Below are positions 11,706-23,150 of a DNA stretch of 64,000 nt, one piece after another. The notes under the pieces were generated by a model. It did not search any database and was not told where the DNA came from. It saw only the letters and a program-made list of their open reading frames with translations. Made by a program: the position numbers and the translations under genes. This DNA comes from Spirodela intermedia. Taxonomy: Eukaryota; Streptophyta; Magnoliopsida; Alismatales; Araceae. The number at the start of each line of letters is the position of its first letter. The stretch's first letter is position 1. The stretch covers positions 1,865,001-1,929,000 of the forward strand of contig LR746273.1 of the NCBI GenBank assembly GCA_902729315.2, read 5' to 3'.

Positions 11706-12032
11706 CAGAGCGAGATAGAGAGAGAAGCTGCCTTGTGGGGGTAACTGCTGAACAACCATGTGTTAAGAAAACTGGCATATGGACTTGTGGGCGCCAGACC
11801 CCAAAAACTGGGCACACTGGGCCGGGCTACAGACTGATGCAACCCTTTGAGGCAACCAAATCCTCCAAACGATTCCCCTCCACTTGAAATATCCTTGGAA
11901 TTCCCAGTCATGCATATCCTTCAATGAACAGAGATGATTCGTTTACCAAAAATAGAAGAAAAAAAATATTGAAACGCCACTTGGATTACATTCCGAGTCA
12001 AATCTAAGTCCTTGAGTCAATGGAACCATAAA
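10875..12032. other. HMA gene promoter and BIOF 3' flank
   Basis: The left part is CT/GA-rich and probably carries the 5' UTR and promoter of the HMA gene. The right part is the 3' flank of BIOF. A plus-strand frame at 11028-11495 (155 codons) has no domain I recognise and looks like GC-rich promoter sequence. Confidence 0.5.
11668..11701. repeat. (GA)n microsatellite
   Basis: About 17 GA units followed by degraded GATA/GAGA sequence. Confidence 0.95.
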
Positions 12033-15000
12033 CTAAAGCCTAGAACCTAGATGAACGCTTCTACTTTTCTTAGCAGGGAGCTCGATGTAAAGGGACAAGG
12101 CATCCACCAGCATCTTAATATCATCTGAAGTGTGTGCTGCACACAAAGTCAACCTCAACCTGGAAGCAGAGATTAACTGCCATGAGCATTACAAACACTA
12201 GAAATAGTACTCTTAATTTGGATAAAATAAGAACCTGCATGAATTGGCAGGGACTGTGGGAGGTCTGATCGCAGTCACATGGAACCCACACTTCACCATA
12301 TATCTGATCCATCATACGATAAATACAAGTCAGCTGATCAGCCAATAAGAGAAAAATTTCTTGAAATAGAAACCAGATAAACCTGCTTGCATGGAGCGCA
12401 GCTTCTTCACTGCCAACAACCAGAGATATGATGGGGCTGGTAACCTGCAGTTGAGTCAATGCAGAGAATTCCTGCACCCTACTCCAAAGTTCCCTTCTAC
12501 GCCATTTCTCCTTCCCAGCCACGATTATAGCAGCTGCCAGTTCATGGGCAGAAATAATCAGAAAAAATTCAGTAGAGATCCTTGGAAAAGACAGGTGCCA
12601 TATGTTTAAGAGAAGATACGACTCCACAGGGGTGTGCCCACACTCAGATGAGGGATGAGACCTACAGTGTACTAACCCATTTGAATCTTGGAGCCTTGGG
12701 GCTGACGATCATCTGACAGAAGGCTGTCAACCAGTAACGATCCTAACCATGGAGGATGCATCCTTCTACCAAATGCTTGGCTATGTGGTGTCCAATGTGG
12801 CAATGAAATGCGAAGGTTTCCCGGGGATCATGAAAATCGTTTACTTGCCTCATAAGAGGATGATGGTCTCGTTTCTGTTTCTTGACAACCAGATGGTTAT
12901 GGTTACGAATGTAAAAGAAAACTAGACCGATGAGGCAGATAACATAAGGTGCGTATATTTAGCAAAAAATTCAAAAAATTCAGGGCTCGTCCATTACCAT
13001 GAGCAGCTGCTACAATGGGAACCGGGGGAGCAGTTGAAAATATGAATGAACGGCCTCGTGACTGTATGAGTTGTTTCCATTTTGCGCTGTTCAGCAGCCA
13101 TCAGTGAGAAACGGAGCATGAGGATATACAATCATCTACTAAAACCAAGAAAATATCATCGTTAAATTGCTGCAAGAATGCTGCTTCAAAAATATGGCTT
13201 CCACCGCCGGCTTATAACATCCAGTCACCGCCGGCTTATAACATCCAGTTTTGTTCAAGATCAATGAGAAAGGATAGTACATTCCCAGTAATGTCTCTTT
13301 CTATTTTATATATGCCCCTTTTCAGCCCTTCTTTAGGCTCTTGAGCTATATATATATACAAAAAATGTCAAAGGAGAGACAGTCTCCGATTGTCCCCATC
13401 ATCTTCATTGACAACAAAGATAATTTCGGGGTAATCATCATCAAACGCCGAAGTCAGAACATAAGACATAGCATTGAGACTATCAGCATAAATGTCAAGG
13501 CCAGGAGGGAAATTCTGTAATACACCCGAAAGACAACATTCTATGGAAATCGGGATCTTATGATAAACTTAATGGCAATAGCTCCTGAAACGAGCAAACC
13601 GAGCATATCTAATCAGAAAAAAATGAACAATCGTATCATATCACTAATTGTGGGGCAAGTCATTTTCTTCAACCATTTTTTTCCTTGATCTCTCTTTAAA
13701 CCATCTGTAGGGATGGGCTGTGTGAATTTGAAATAAAATCAGTTTTATTTCCGACAAACTTTCCATACTTTCGCGTTTTTGCAGCTTGAGTTCGGTCATT
13801 CAGCCTGAAACATGGCTTGCGTCTTTCCTATTGATTTTTAATTGTATCTGGGAATCGAAAAAATATTCGTGTCCCATCATGGAAAACATTTCTTACAGCG
13901 GAAAGCTGATGATTGTCGCTAAACCCCAACAAGGTACCTGGGAGCTCACAAGGGTGTTGCAACCAAGAATTTGCATTCCTTTAAAAATAATTGAAATAAT
14001 AGAGAAATATCCAATGATGATAATAGGGATACACAATATGCATGGAGATACAGAGACTATGAATACAGTTGTACATCACATATAGCATTTCCTCAGAATA
14101 GAATTTTCCACTCTTTCACTGAAGAAAGATAAAAAAGAGAGCTTGAGAACATTGACTGCATACTGTCACCTGCAAGCAACAAATCCTCCTTGGCAGCCTG
14201 CTGCCTTGCTCAGGGTTCCGGTACAAATGTCCACATCGTCTTCACAATCATATAGCTCTGCAACACCACCACCACTATTTCCACAAACAAATGTGCCATG
14301 TGCCTGAGAGAAGAACAGGCGAATCCTTCATCATTAGACAACTATCTTGGAACTTTAAAGAACATTGAGAAACTTCACCGCACCTACATCATCAATGGCA
14401 AACAAAAAGTTGTGCTTCTTGCGGAGCCTAACAAGCTGTACCATAGGAGCGAAATCTCCATCCATACTAAACAAACTACATGAAAATATGCAAGACCGCA
14501 CTTAGAAGATGACTAATAACAGAGTCCAAAAACATTAATTAAAGATGCATTTGCTTCTGAATATCAAGAGAAAAATTCAGATCCCCAACATCTGTAATCA
14601 TAACGATCAACAGACCAACCCTGCAACCAGAGTGAATATACAAATCTACCAGAAATCAATGCACTTGTCAGAGACGTGTTTTTACCTATCAGTGATGACA
14701 ACTTTCTTCTCCATTGTGCAATGCGATCTGTTGATTTAAGATTGTCGATAAGATATTTGAGATAAAAACCTAAAGTAAGTTTTAATAAGAAAACCTACAG
14801 CAGAGCATCAAGATGAGCCATATCACAGTGTCTGTATATAAAGACCTCGACTTCTTGTCTCCTCTCAGCAAGATGGATACCATCAATTATAGATGCATGG
14901 TTCAAAGCATCAGAAAATATGGCAATCTTTTCCCCTTTGGACGGTTTTCTACCAACAGCTAAGATTGAACTTATGCTTCCTAGAGCCGATATGAAAGCCA

Positions 15001-17630
15001 TGTTGGCAGCGAAACCTGTTGGGCATATGACACAGCTCTGGAGGAAAAAAAAAATGTTTTAAGGAATGCTTAAAAGATTGTGCATGTAACTATGAAGCAG
15101 GTTCACACATTATAAAGAGAGAAGAGGAAAAATCCAAACAACAAGACACCCTCATAGAGAAGAACACGAAAGCAGAAATGACAATATAATAGCGATTGAT
15201 CAGAAATCAAATTACCCAACAAGAAGAGGGCCATCTCTTTCGAATTCCTTTTCTCGTTCATTGTAGTAACGTCTAGCATGATCATTGTACAAAAGCACTT
15301 CAAAAAATGTATTGGGATCTTTCTCCTGCAACATATGTGATTGGATGACTGAAAATTAACACACTATCGAATCTGAACCCCACACCGTGTTCTGCCAAGT
15401 TATGTCCTTCTCTAATTTCGTTCACCCAGGTTAGCTAAACCAGAGAAGGTATCCAACTTTAGACGCACTTTTTTCCTTTCAACGCGGCATTCCGTCTCAC
15501 AAAGTTGAGGTCCTCTTTAATGAATTAACAGACAACATTACCATAGTTTCCCAGCATGCTACAGTGTCATTGTCTGACTCATTGATCATTAAATGGCAAA
15601 CCCTCGATGAAAATCATTCAAAACAGTCATGGTTTCTGTCTTTGAGCAAGGAGCAATTTTTCCTTTATTTGAGAACTGTTCCGCTCTTTACTTTTTACAT
15701 CCAGGGAATCATGGACCATAACTCCACGACCTTATTATTGAAAAATCTCGTTTAGAGCGATACAACACAGTAGGTATTGTCTCTTCAGGTGAGATGAAGC
15801 ATGCTGATGTGGCCAATGGTGGCTCCATTCCTTGGAATGAACCAGAGGTGAACTGAGGGATGTGCAACCACTTGTCATGTTATGGACAATAGCTATATTT
15901 ATGTTATTTCCAAAAAAAAAGGCCTTAAAACCGATCCTTTATATCTCCAACCACAATCATGGGATGTTTACACACACGCCAACAGCTGTGGACATACATA
16001 TCATTAAGGAGAAAGACACTTCCGCTCACCGGTTAGACACGACATTAGATGATCCAAATTCAGATATTATGTGACCATCCAAAAGCTACCACAGTCACTT
16101 CCCATCTGATGCGTGTTAAACCTTATAGGGTCCTTATCACTGAATCCACCCTCTACCCTGGTTTTGCAAAGTTAGGCTTACTCCATCGTGAAATAACATT
16201 TCCACAGAAACCTTTGCTCCACACAAAGAAATCCTCTAATTCGCTCAATCTTATTGCGCCTGGAACATAGGACATTAGATTAGGAGTCATAGAAAACACA
16301 ACACAGAAGACTGTTCCAGCCACCTGCTCCATTGCATCTACCTTTCCACTTGTTCAGTATGTTTTTTAATGGGTTTAAAAATACCTTCGGTCTTGTCATT
16401 TAAGTTTGTAGTATAACGGTATGCTATGTTAACTAATAGGCAACTTTTCCGACTCACTCGAAGAACTGTTAAAAACCAATCTTTGAAACTCTTCATTGCT
16501 ATCCAACCCTGGCATAATAAATCTCCTGAGGTTGTCATATGTCTACAGAGTCGCAAAATTTTTCAGCCACTTCAGTAGAGTGGATGAATCATCAGCAAGA
16601 GGTATGACAACAGAAAAATAATTTGGATGAATGCATTATGTATGTGCACGTTGCTATAGATTAGATATTTCAGATTAGTTCATAAATGAGTTTTCTGTCC
16701 CCGGTATGTCATGACATTCTGATATAAATAATTGTTAGAAATATCAGGTTGATATGAACTTCATAGTGATTGCTGATGACAGATTTTCCTTCCCGGTATT
16801 TCTGAAACTATATTACCACCTTTTAATTTACGCATTGCTTCCCTTCAGACAACCTATCGACAACAGAAAAGAAGAAAACGTCCTCCAGGAAACTAACATG
16901 GACGTTTCAGAGCTTCATTTATGGATAAATTCGAATCACCTCCTTCTTCTTCAAACTTGCAAGTGAATCTTCTAGGAGCTTATGGTAATTTGTATAGCCA
17001 CAGATCAACGCGGAACCTCTCGGACCCATCCCATGTTCTTGAGATGCCTGAGAAGTAACTCCAAATGGAAATAGTAAAGAAGATATTCAAGTTTTACACT
17101 ACAAAACTCAAAACAGTAGGAACGTCTCGAGCAAATACCTTTATAGCGGCACTTCTCACCGTTGGATGAGTGCCGAGACCCAAGTAATCGTTCCCAGAGA
17201 ACAAGAGCAACTTCCTGAACGGCTTTTCTTCCTTGAGGGCGACCTCGTCGCCTGAAAAGAGCTCGATCAAACAAAGGAAGATAAACGATGACAAACCAGC
17301 CTTGGAGAATATTTCTAGAAAGCATTATCCTCCCCCTTCCTCCTTCAACGTCCTCCGAAGAAAGATCAGGGCCACGACACTAGTTGGGAGCTAACCTGAC
17401 ACCGTATCCCCACAGGCCCACATCTTATAGGTGAACTCATCCATCTCCACTTCCACGGCTGAACGGTCCTCCGGCCGCGGGCCATCCGCAAAGTTCTCGA
17501 GCTTCCCACCGGCGGCGTCCAGCTCATCGATTGGGAAGGGCAGAGAGATGGGCTTCGCGACGCGGACAACCTTCAGGGCCGCCAATCTCCCCATCGCATC
17601 CTCCACCCACTCGTCCCACATCCCTGCCAC
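12033..17630 (-). CDS. BIOF: 8-amino-7-oxononanoate (KAPA) synthase, biotin biosynthesis
   Basis: PLP-dependent enzyme that joins pimeloyl thioester and alanine to make KAPA, the first step of the biotin ring pathway. Eleven exons: 17630-17396, 17251-17139, 17047-16940, 15037-14799, 14727-14686, 14475-14388, 14303-14170, 13086-12998, 12533-12383, 12303-12235, 12159-12033; every junction is GT-AG and in phase, giving 464 residues (Arabidopsis about 476). Recognisable blocks: LLLFSGNDYLGLGTHPTV, GMGPRGSALICGYTNYH, CPTGFAANMAF, FSDALNHASIIDG, LFSMDGDFAP, DDAHGTFVCG, the PLP lysine in GTLSKAAGCQGG, and TAIRPPTVPANSCRLRLTL. The protein ends in SRL, a canonical peroxisomal targeting signal, consistent with the reported peroxisomal location of plant and fungal BioF. 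The 1.9-kb fourth-exon-proximal intron carries an exon-like insert. Confidence 0.95.
13202..13249. repeat. Two perfect 24-bp tandem units in a BIOF intron
   Basis: The unit beginning CACCGCCGGCTTATAACATC is repeated exactly once (13202-13225 and 13226-13249) in the intron between the exons at 14170 and 13086. Confidence 0.9.
15038..16939 (-). other. Largest BIOF intron (1.9 kb)
   Basis: This intron separates the KKKE and SCVICPTG coding exons. It is AT-rich and, apart from the exon-like segment at 15216-15325, holds only short plus-strand frames (for example 15862-16270) without recognisable domains. Confidence 0.6.
15216..15325 (-). other. Exon-like segment inside a BIOF intron
   Basis: A 110-nt open segment has a TGCAG acceptor before it and a GG|GTAAT donor after it. 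It reads EKDPNTFFEVLLYNDHARR then YYNEREKEFERDGPLLV, which looks like real protein but belongs to no BioF that I know. If spliced between the flanking BIOF exons (both phase 0) it shifts the frame and stops 18 codons into the next exon. It may be a poison exon or an exon captured from another gene. I cannot name the source. Confidence 0.4.
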
Positions 17631-19173
17631 AGTCCCCCCTGCTCTCTCTCTCTCTCTCTCTTCTGCCTCTGCGTCTCTCTTTCAGTTCCCCGCCAGCGTT
17701 CAGTTCGACTTGAAGAAGGCAAAAGGACAGAATAGGGATAGCGGGTTAGCTGTTAATGGTATCGGTAACCCTGGATAGTGGATCCGACCCGTTCAAATTC
17801 GCCAGTCATGTCGGGTCTGACAAACCCGTAGAAAACCTTAATCTATCCAAAGATATTATGCGCAAAAAAACCTGCTAAAATCCAGCTCCCGTAGAAGTTC
17901 CAAGATACACGCGTTATTTTAATTATTTTTTAATAATTCATTTATTGTGTGAAAATAACGAGTACATACTTTGCTTAGCTCTCGCTCATTTATATAATTA
18001 TATAGAATTTGGTAAGATGTAAATACCGATTTTAATGAAAAGGGGTCGTAAAGATTTTGGGACATCAAGGACGGCGGCTCGATTTTAGAAAGAGATTATA
18101 GAAAAAGAAAGAAACGCTGGAAAAATAAAGATTATATCTCAGGGTGGGCCCGCTTGCTCGCCTTTGCTTTGGCATGAATCCGCACGTGTGCGACAGGATC
18201 TTATACGTGCCAGCAGTTGGCGCATTCCCCGCTATGGGCTGATATTCTCCTGCCGGAACTGCTCCCCTCACTCCAATTATAGGCCCGACTCCCCTTTGGG
18301 ACGCGGGGGGGGCGTCACGATAGGAAGGAGGTGTAAGTTGGTTAAGAGCTAGTGGGAATAGCACAACAGCCGGGTGTCGCGAAACTGCCGTTTCGGGAGC
18401 GGGGCCCGCTGGGAGTAAATGCTCTCAGATCCAACGTTCAGGATGCGTCCTTGGCCTGAGGAACGGTGGAGATTCTCCCATGTGGGGCCCGCTATGCGAC
18501 TTCCTTTGTTTCCGAATTTCCCTCGCCCTTCCCATTCCAAAGCGCGGGGGACGCGCAGAGAGCTCTCCCTCTCTACTTCCCGTCCTGCCACCGCCTCGGT
18601 CCTTCTGGAGGAGAGAGCGCCCTGGTCGTGCTGCCGCCGTCGCTCCCTCTTCCGACGCTCTGGCAGTCGCCGCCGCCGCCGCCGCCAAGGTGATTTCCTG
18701 CCTCCTGCAGCCTCACTGCAAATCCGCCTCATCTTCTTCGTTTTCAGACGTCCTGTCGAGAACCGCGATCCAGATCGGATTCGTGGTTTTGTCGGTTCAT
18801 CTGCGTTCTGCGTTCTGCGTTCTGCGTCTGATGGCTAGGACTTTCGCCTTCGCTGAAAGTTGTTGCCGAGCTGGGGAGCATTTGAATATTCGATTCTTGG
18901 TGCCTTGTTCTGTCACTCGCGATGTAAAAGAAATCATAGTTTGAACTACGGGAGAAGCACTTGTTTCTTTTATTCTATTTCTCACATCGTCCATTATATT
19001 TAGAACCGTCTATGAGAAAGGTTCTCATCATTTTTCCTCTTTTTTCTGCTTTGTCTCCTGATTTCCTTCTGTTCTCTCTCCCTTCGGTCTTGAGTATTTT
19101 GTTTAGACTCCATGGTTGATTTTGCTCTTGTAAACAGGTTAAGAATCGAGATCAGCAACACGGCTAACCAGTC
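17631..19173. promoter_or_regulatory. Divergent BIOF / DNAJA promoter region and DNAJA 5' UTR
   Basis: The two genes diverge from here. The left edge has CT repeats in the BIOF 5' UTR; 17.8-18.1 kb is AT-rich; 18.4-18.7 kb is GC-rich with a (CGC)n run and is probably the first, untranslated DNAJA exon. A good donor (CAAG|GTGATT, intron from 18690) and an acceptor (AACAG, ending 19137) frame a 448-nt intron in the 5' UTR, 36 nt before the DNAJA start codon. Confidence 0.55.
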
Positions 19174-21342
19174 ATGTTTCACGCGACGTTGAGTAGCAAG
19201 TCTACAAAGTACTACGAAATTCTCGAGGTTTCAAAGGACGCAGATCTGGATGAGCTAAAGAGAGCATACAAGAAGGCGGCTTTCAAGTATCACCCGGACA
19301 AGGGGGGAAATCCTGAAAAGGTGAGGGTTCTTTATCCAGCAGATCTTGTCTCTTATGAACATTTTGTTAGTGGTTGTCTGACGGATGCTAATAATGACGG
19401 AGGAAGAATGCGCTGCCGTGCATTCGGAACGTCAAGTTTACGTATGAAATGCTGAAGATAATTCTTACTGCGCGTGACATGGTCACGTCAACCTAGTTTA
19501 CGTACACTGACCATTTTATACATCAAATATTGACTTTAAACATGTTATATCGTATGGTCGAATAATTTCTTAAAGAACTCATGAGTGGCAATCCTTTTAT
19601 TCTTCTCTCGTTTTCCATATACATGTCTTCCATCTGAGAAGCATCATCTTATGTATTTGTACGCGACAATATTCGTCATCCAGTTACTTTTTGCTCGGTG
19701 TTTGCATGGTGATAACAATGCTTTTAATTATTTACGGATATCAGCAATGTAATCCAGCCGGCATGTAATTGTTGTGTGATTTTGGCTTAGTTCAAGGAGG
19801 TCTGCCAAGCCTACGAAGTTCTTAGTGATCCACAGAAGAGAGCGATTTATGATCAGTATGGAGAAGGTTCCTTTACGGAGTGCGGGACAAGTAGTGGACC
19901 GTCTGATAATATATTTGAGTCATTCGGATATTTTTCTAGTGGTGGCTATTTCAACGGTGAGACATCTCAGATCGCCTTTTTCATTGTCTTCGTCCTTGAG
20001 GATCTATCTCTAATTGCTTTTTCCTGGCAATTGAAGGGTTTATTAAACCGGTCGATAAAGAACAAATTGTCGTAGTCACCTTGGAGGATCTCTACAATGG
20101 AACTTCTAAAACTATTCCCACGTCGAGGACTGTGATATGCTCCAAATGCCTAGGGTCTGTTCACCAATCTGCTCATCAATTTTGGATGGATCATGTTAAT
20201 GATTTAGTGAATCGTTTCAGACAAGGTACGGTGAACGAGGCACCAGAAAAATGCTCTTGTTGTCTGGGCTCCGGGTTGCTGGTATCAAAGCGGCATGTTG
20301 CATACCGCATGACCGAACGTGTGCAGCACGCCTGCCATGAATGCGGAGGCTCAGGTGCGAATTAATACCTCAACTCCCCCCCCCCCCCCCTTCTTCTCCT
20401 CCCTTTTTCGATCATGTATTCCAACCTAATCTTCAAATCTGTCTTGCATTCTGTAAGGGATCCTCCCCAGTGAGGAGGACAGATGCCCACGGTGCGAGGG
20501 GAGGCGGATCACCCGGGAGACGAAGGTCCGAGAGGTGGTAATTGAGAGGGGAATGAAGGACGGGCAGAGGATCGTATTCCATGGAGAAGGAGATGATTTC
20601 GTGAGTACTTATAAAACTCTAACATGAAGCCGATAATTCTAAGCTAAACCAGAAGTCGTACATTTTCTAATGCTAATTGCCGCCTCCCCCCACCCCCGTC
20701 CCTCCCAGCCTGGATTGCTCACAGGGAACCTGGTGTTCGTGCTGCAACTCGCGGATCACCCCGTATTCAAGAGAGAGTTTAGCGATCTTTATGTGGAGCT
20801 CAAGATCAGTCTGAGAGACGCCCTCTGTGGCTTCAAGATTGCGCTGAAGCACCTTGACGGCAGGCGTCTGCTGATAGAATCATATCCCGGCGATCTCATC
20901 AAGCGCTGTAGGTCTCCCTCCCCCTCCCCCTCTGGGCTCCTCTTATCTATCTGCCCCTCTCTCTGTCCAGCTAAAAATATACTCTCGGTCATCGCAAAAA
21001 CCAGGTCACTATAAAGTCATCGAAAACGAGGGGATGCCCGAGTACCGGATGCCCTTCTTGAAGGGGCCGCTCTACATCATCTACAACGTGGTGTTCCCCC
21101 CACTCGAGTTCCTCACCCCCGAGAAGTGCCGCTTGCTGGAGGAGCTTCTGCCGCCGCCGGCGTTCCCCCCGCCGTCTCAGGCGGAGCTCGACAGGTGCGA
21201 GAGAAAGTTTCTGCATGACATCGACCCCGAGGCAGTACAATGGCGACGGATGCATCAACAACGCGAGGCCTCGCTTCACTATGGTCACGACGACGACGAC
21301 GATGGGTCGGGATATTATCGGTCGGCGTGCCCCCAACAGTAA
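19174..21342 (+). CDS. Type I (DNAJA/ANJ1-like) DnaJ co-chaperone
   Basis: Cytosolic Hsp40 that stimulates Hsp70 ATPase. Seven coding exons: 19174-19320, 19791-19956, 20037-20154, 20221-20354, 20458-20600, 20709-20907, 21005-21342; 414 residues. J domain at residues 13-78 with the HPD motif (KYHPDKGGN). Residues 80-105 are a short, poorly glycine-rich linker. The zinc-finger region has [24 protein letters not shown] and CPRCEGRR; the last lacks the usual final glycine. Substrate-binding C-terminal domains follow ([54 protein letters not shown]). It ends CPQQ, a CaaX farnesylation signal equivalent to CAQQ of Arabidopsis J2/J3. It is clearly diverged from the highly conserved J2/J3 (for example the short G/F segment), so it may be a specialised paralogue. 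Confidence 0.92.
20155..20220 (+). other. 66-nt in-frame intron (exitron-like) in the DNAJA zinc finger
   Basis: The segment runs from GG|GTCTGT to TTTCAG|ACAAGG. Its length is a multiple of three and it has no in-frame stop, so both spliced and retained forms stay open. Only splicing restores the perfect zinc-finger motif CSKCLGQG. Confidence 0.7.
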
Positions 21343-22263
21343 GCCACGATGATCTCGCCGCCCATGTGTTTTTGCTTCTTCCCTATTTTTTCCTGCCGAC
21401 CGTTGGATTTCAGGCTCTAGTTTAACTCTCTATGAACTCCCTTAGGCATCCAAACGACTCTCTCTTTTAAAATTCGTTCTCAATCTCTCTCTTGCTCTTC
21501 CGCCGGATTGCTCAAATGAACTTGGTTTTTTATCACTTTCCTCTCTCTCTCTCTGGTTTTCTCTAGCGCTCGCTGACTCTCTTTCTCCGGCTATATGTGG
21601 AGGTGGGCACGGCGGTGCCTGGCTCACTGATAAGCGTTTGATGATTCTAAAAGAGAGAGAGGCTAAGAAGGGAGATTGAACGACGATCTAGGCTTGATCA
21701 TTTGCAGGCAATTAGCTTTGGTTGACTAACAAGTCAACTGAAAAGTCGTCTTGAAGAATATGTGCATGTAGTAGGGCCGGCCTTTCTAGATGTCCGCTGA
21801 CTTGATTATGTTATTTACCTGCACATTTTGCTCTCTTGTACCACCCCCTAGAACTCACCACCCACTAATCTAGGGCTTACACAAACCTGACGGAAGCTGG
21901 AAAATCGTCATGGAGGTCAACCCAATTCATGCGAAAAAGTCAACTCACCACAGTATCCAAGATCCTCCGGGCAACCCATTTTGGGCTACGAAATTACTGC
22001 CAAATTAAGCACCGAAGTGAAGTGAAGCTGAAACGTGCTCGACTCTAATGGGACATTTTTTTGGAAGAAAATCTTCTGAGATATTTCCCTGGAAGCCTTC
22101 TGGAGCACGTACCTGGGGCTGGGTGAGAGCTGTTTTCCATAGCATCTGCTCGAAACTATTAGTTTGACCGCGAAACCTGCAGTGAGATGAACGTGGCAAT
22201 TCTCAGCTTGGAATCATCAACTTGCTTCAGAATCAGGCGGCCGAATAGAACGAGCCTGATTCC

Positions 22264-22299
<36 letters not shown>

Positions 22300-23150
22300 G
22301 CTCGCATGTCTGACATTTGATCTCCATCGTCCAAAGGAACATACCTGATAAGTGATGAAACAATGTCAGCCATGTTAGAGGTACCCACCACATCTCCCAC
22401 CTCCCCTGGGAGAAGGATAATTACCAGCGAGAAGTTCTTAGGCTGTAAGTTGATGATGCTTTAGTCTCTGATTTCGGCTGCTCATGAGCGAAGCCATGGT
22501 TCAGGAGCAATATTTCCTCCCCTCTACCAAGCGACCCCATCAGATAAAGCTCTGCATACTTGCTGCCATTTCCTTCGTAATGGCTTAGGAAAAGGACCCC
22601 TAAAAGAAAATATGAATGAGAGGGAAGACGCCATCAGTTCTAGGGGAACCTGAAAAATGAAAGCATGCTCACACGAAAACCTATTCTCTCGGTCTATTTC
22701 AAAAAATTCTAACAAGCGGGAAAAAGAAGATGCCAGCTCGGAATGGGAGGAACTTTATTTTTTTGGTTGCCCGTCTTCTGATGCAGATGCTGATGATAAT
22801 AATTCCATGTTGAAAAGGAGATAAAAGCGATTAAAAAAAATTAAAGGCCTCCCTGTTGAAAAGGGTTTTTCCCTCATTCAGCATGGAGGAAATGGCATCT
22901 AAACCATCTTGAATATGTAGCTGTCTACATAACCCATAGATGCGTCGAAAGTCAATGGAGTAGGTTTTTTTCTCTATCAGACAATAAATAACAAATAGCA
23001 TGAATAGAGAATGGACATTTCACAATAATGTACATAATGGTCAACGACTAGAGAAAAGAAAGAACTGGATCACCGCCGACGATGACTTAAATGACTTAAA
23101 AGCATTGGCAGAAAGATACCTTCTCACTGCCGAAAATGAAATGAACTGGA
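21343..23150. other. Intergenic region between DNAJA and GT47 genes (tail to tail)
   Basis: Probably holds the two 3' untranslated regions. There are CT runs at 21540-21553 and 22266-22298. I see no gene or RNA in it. Confidence 0.55.
22266..22298. repeat. (CT)n microsatellite
   Basis: About 16 CT units. Confidence 0.95.

Noticed and set aside
15103-15303. 66-codon minus-strand frame overlapping the exon-like segment in the BIOF intron
   Set aside because: Different frame from the protein-like reading and low similarity to anything; not needed.
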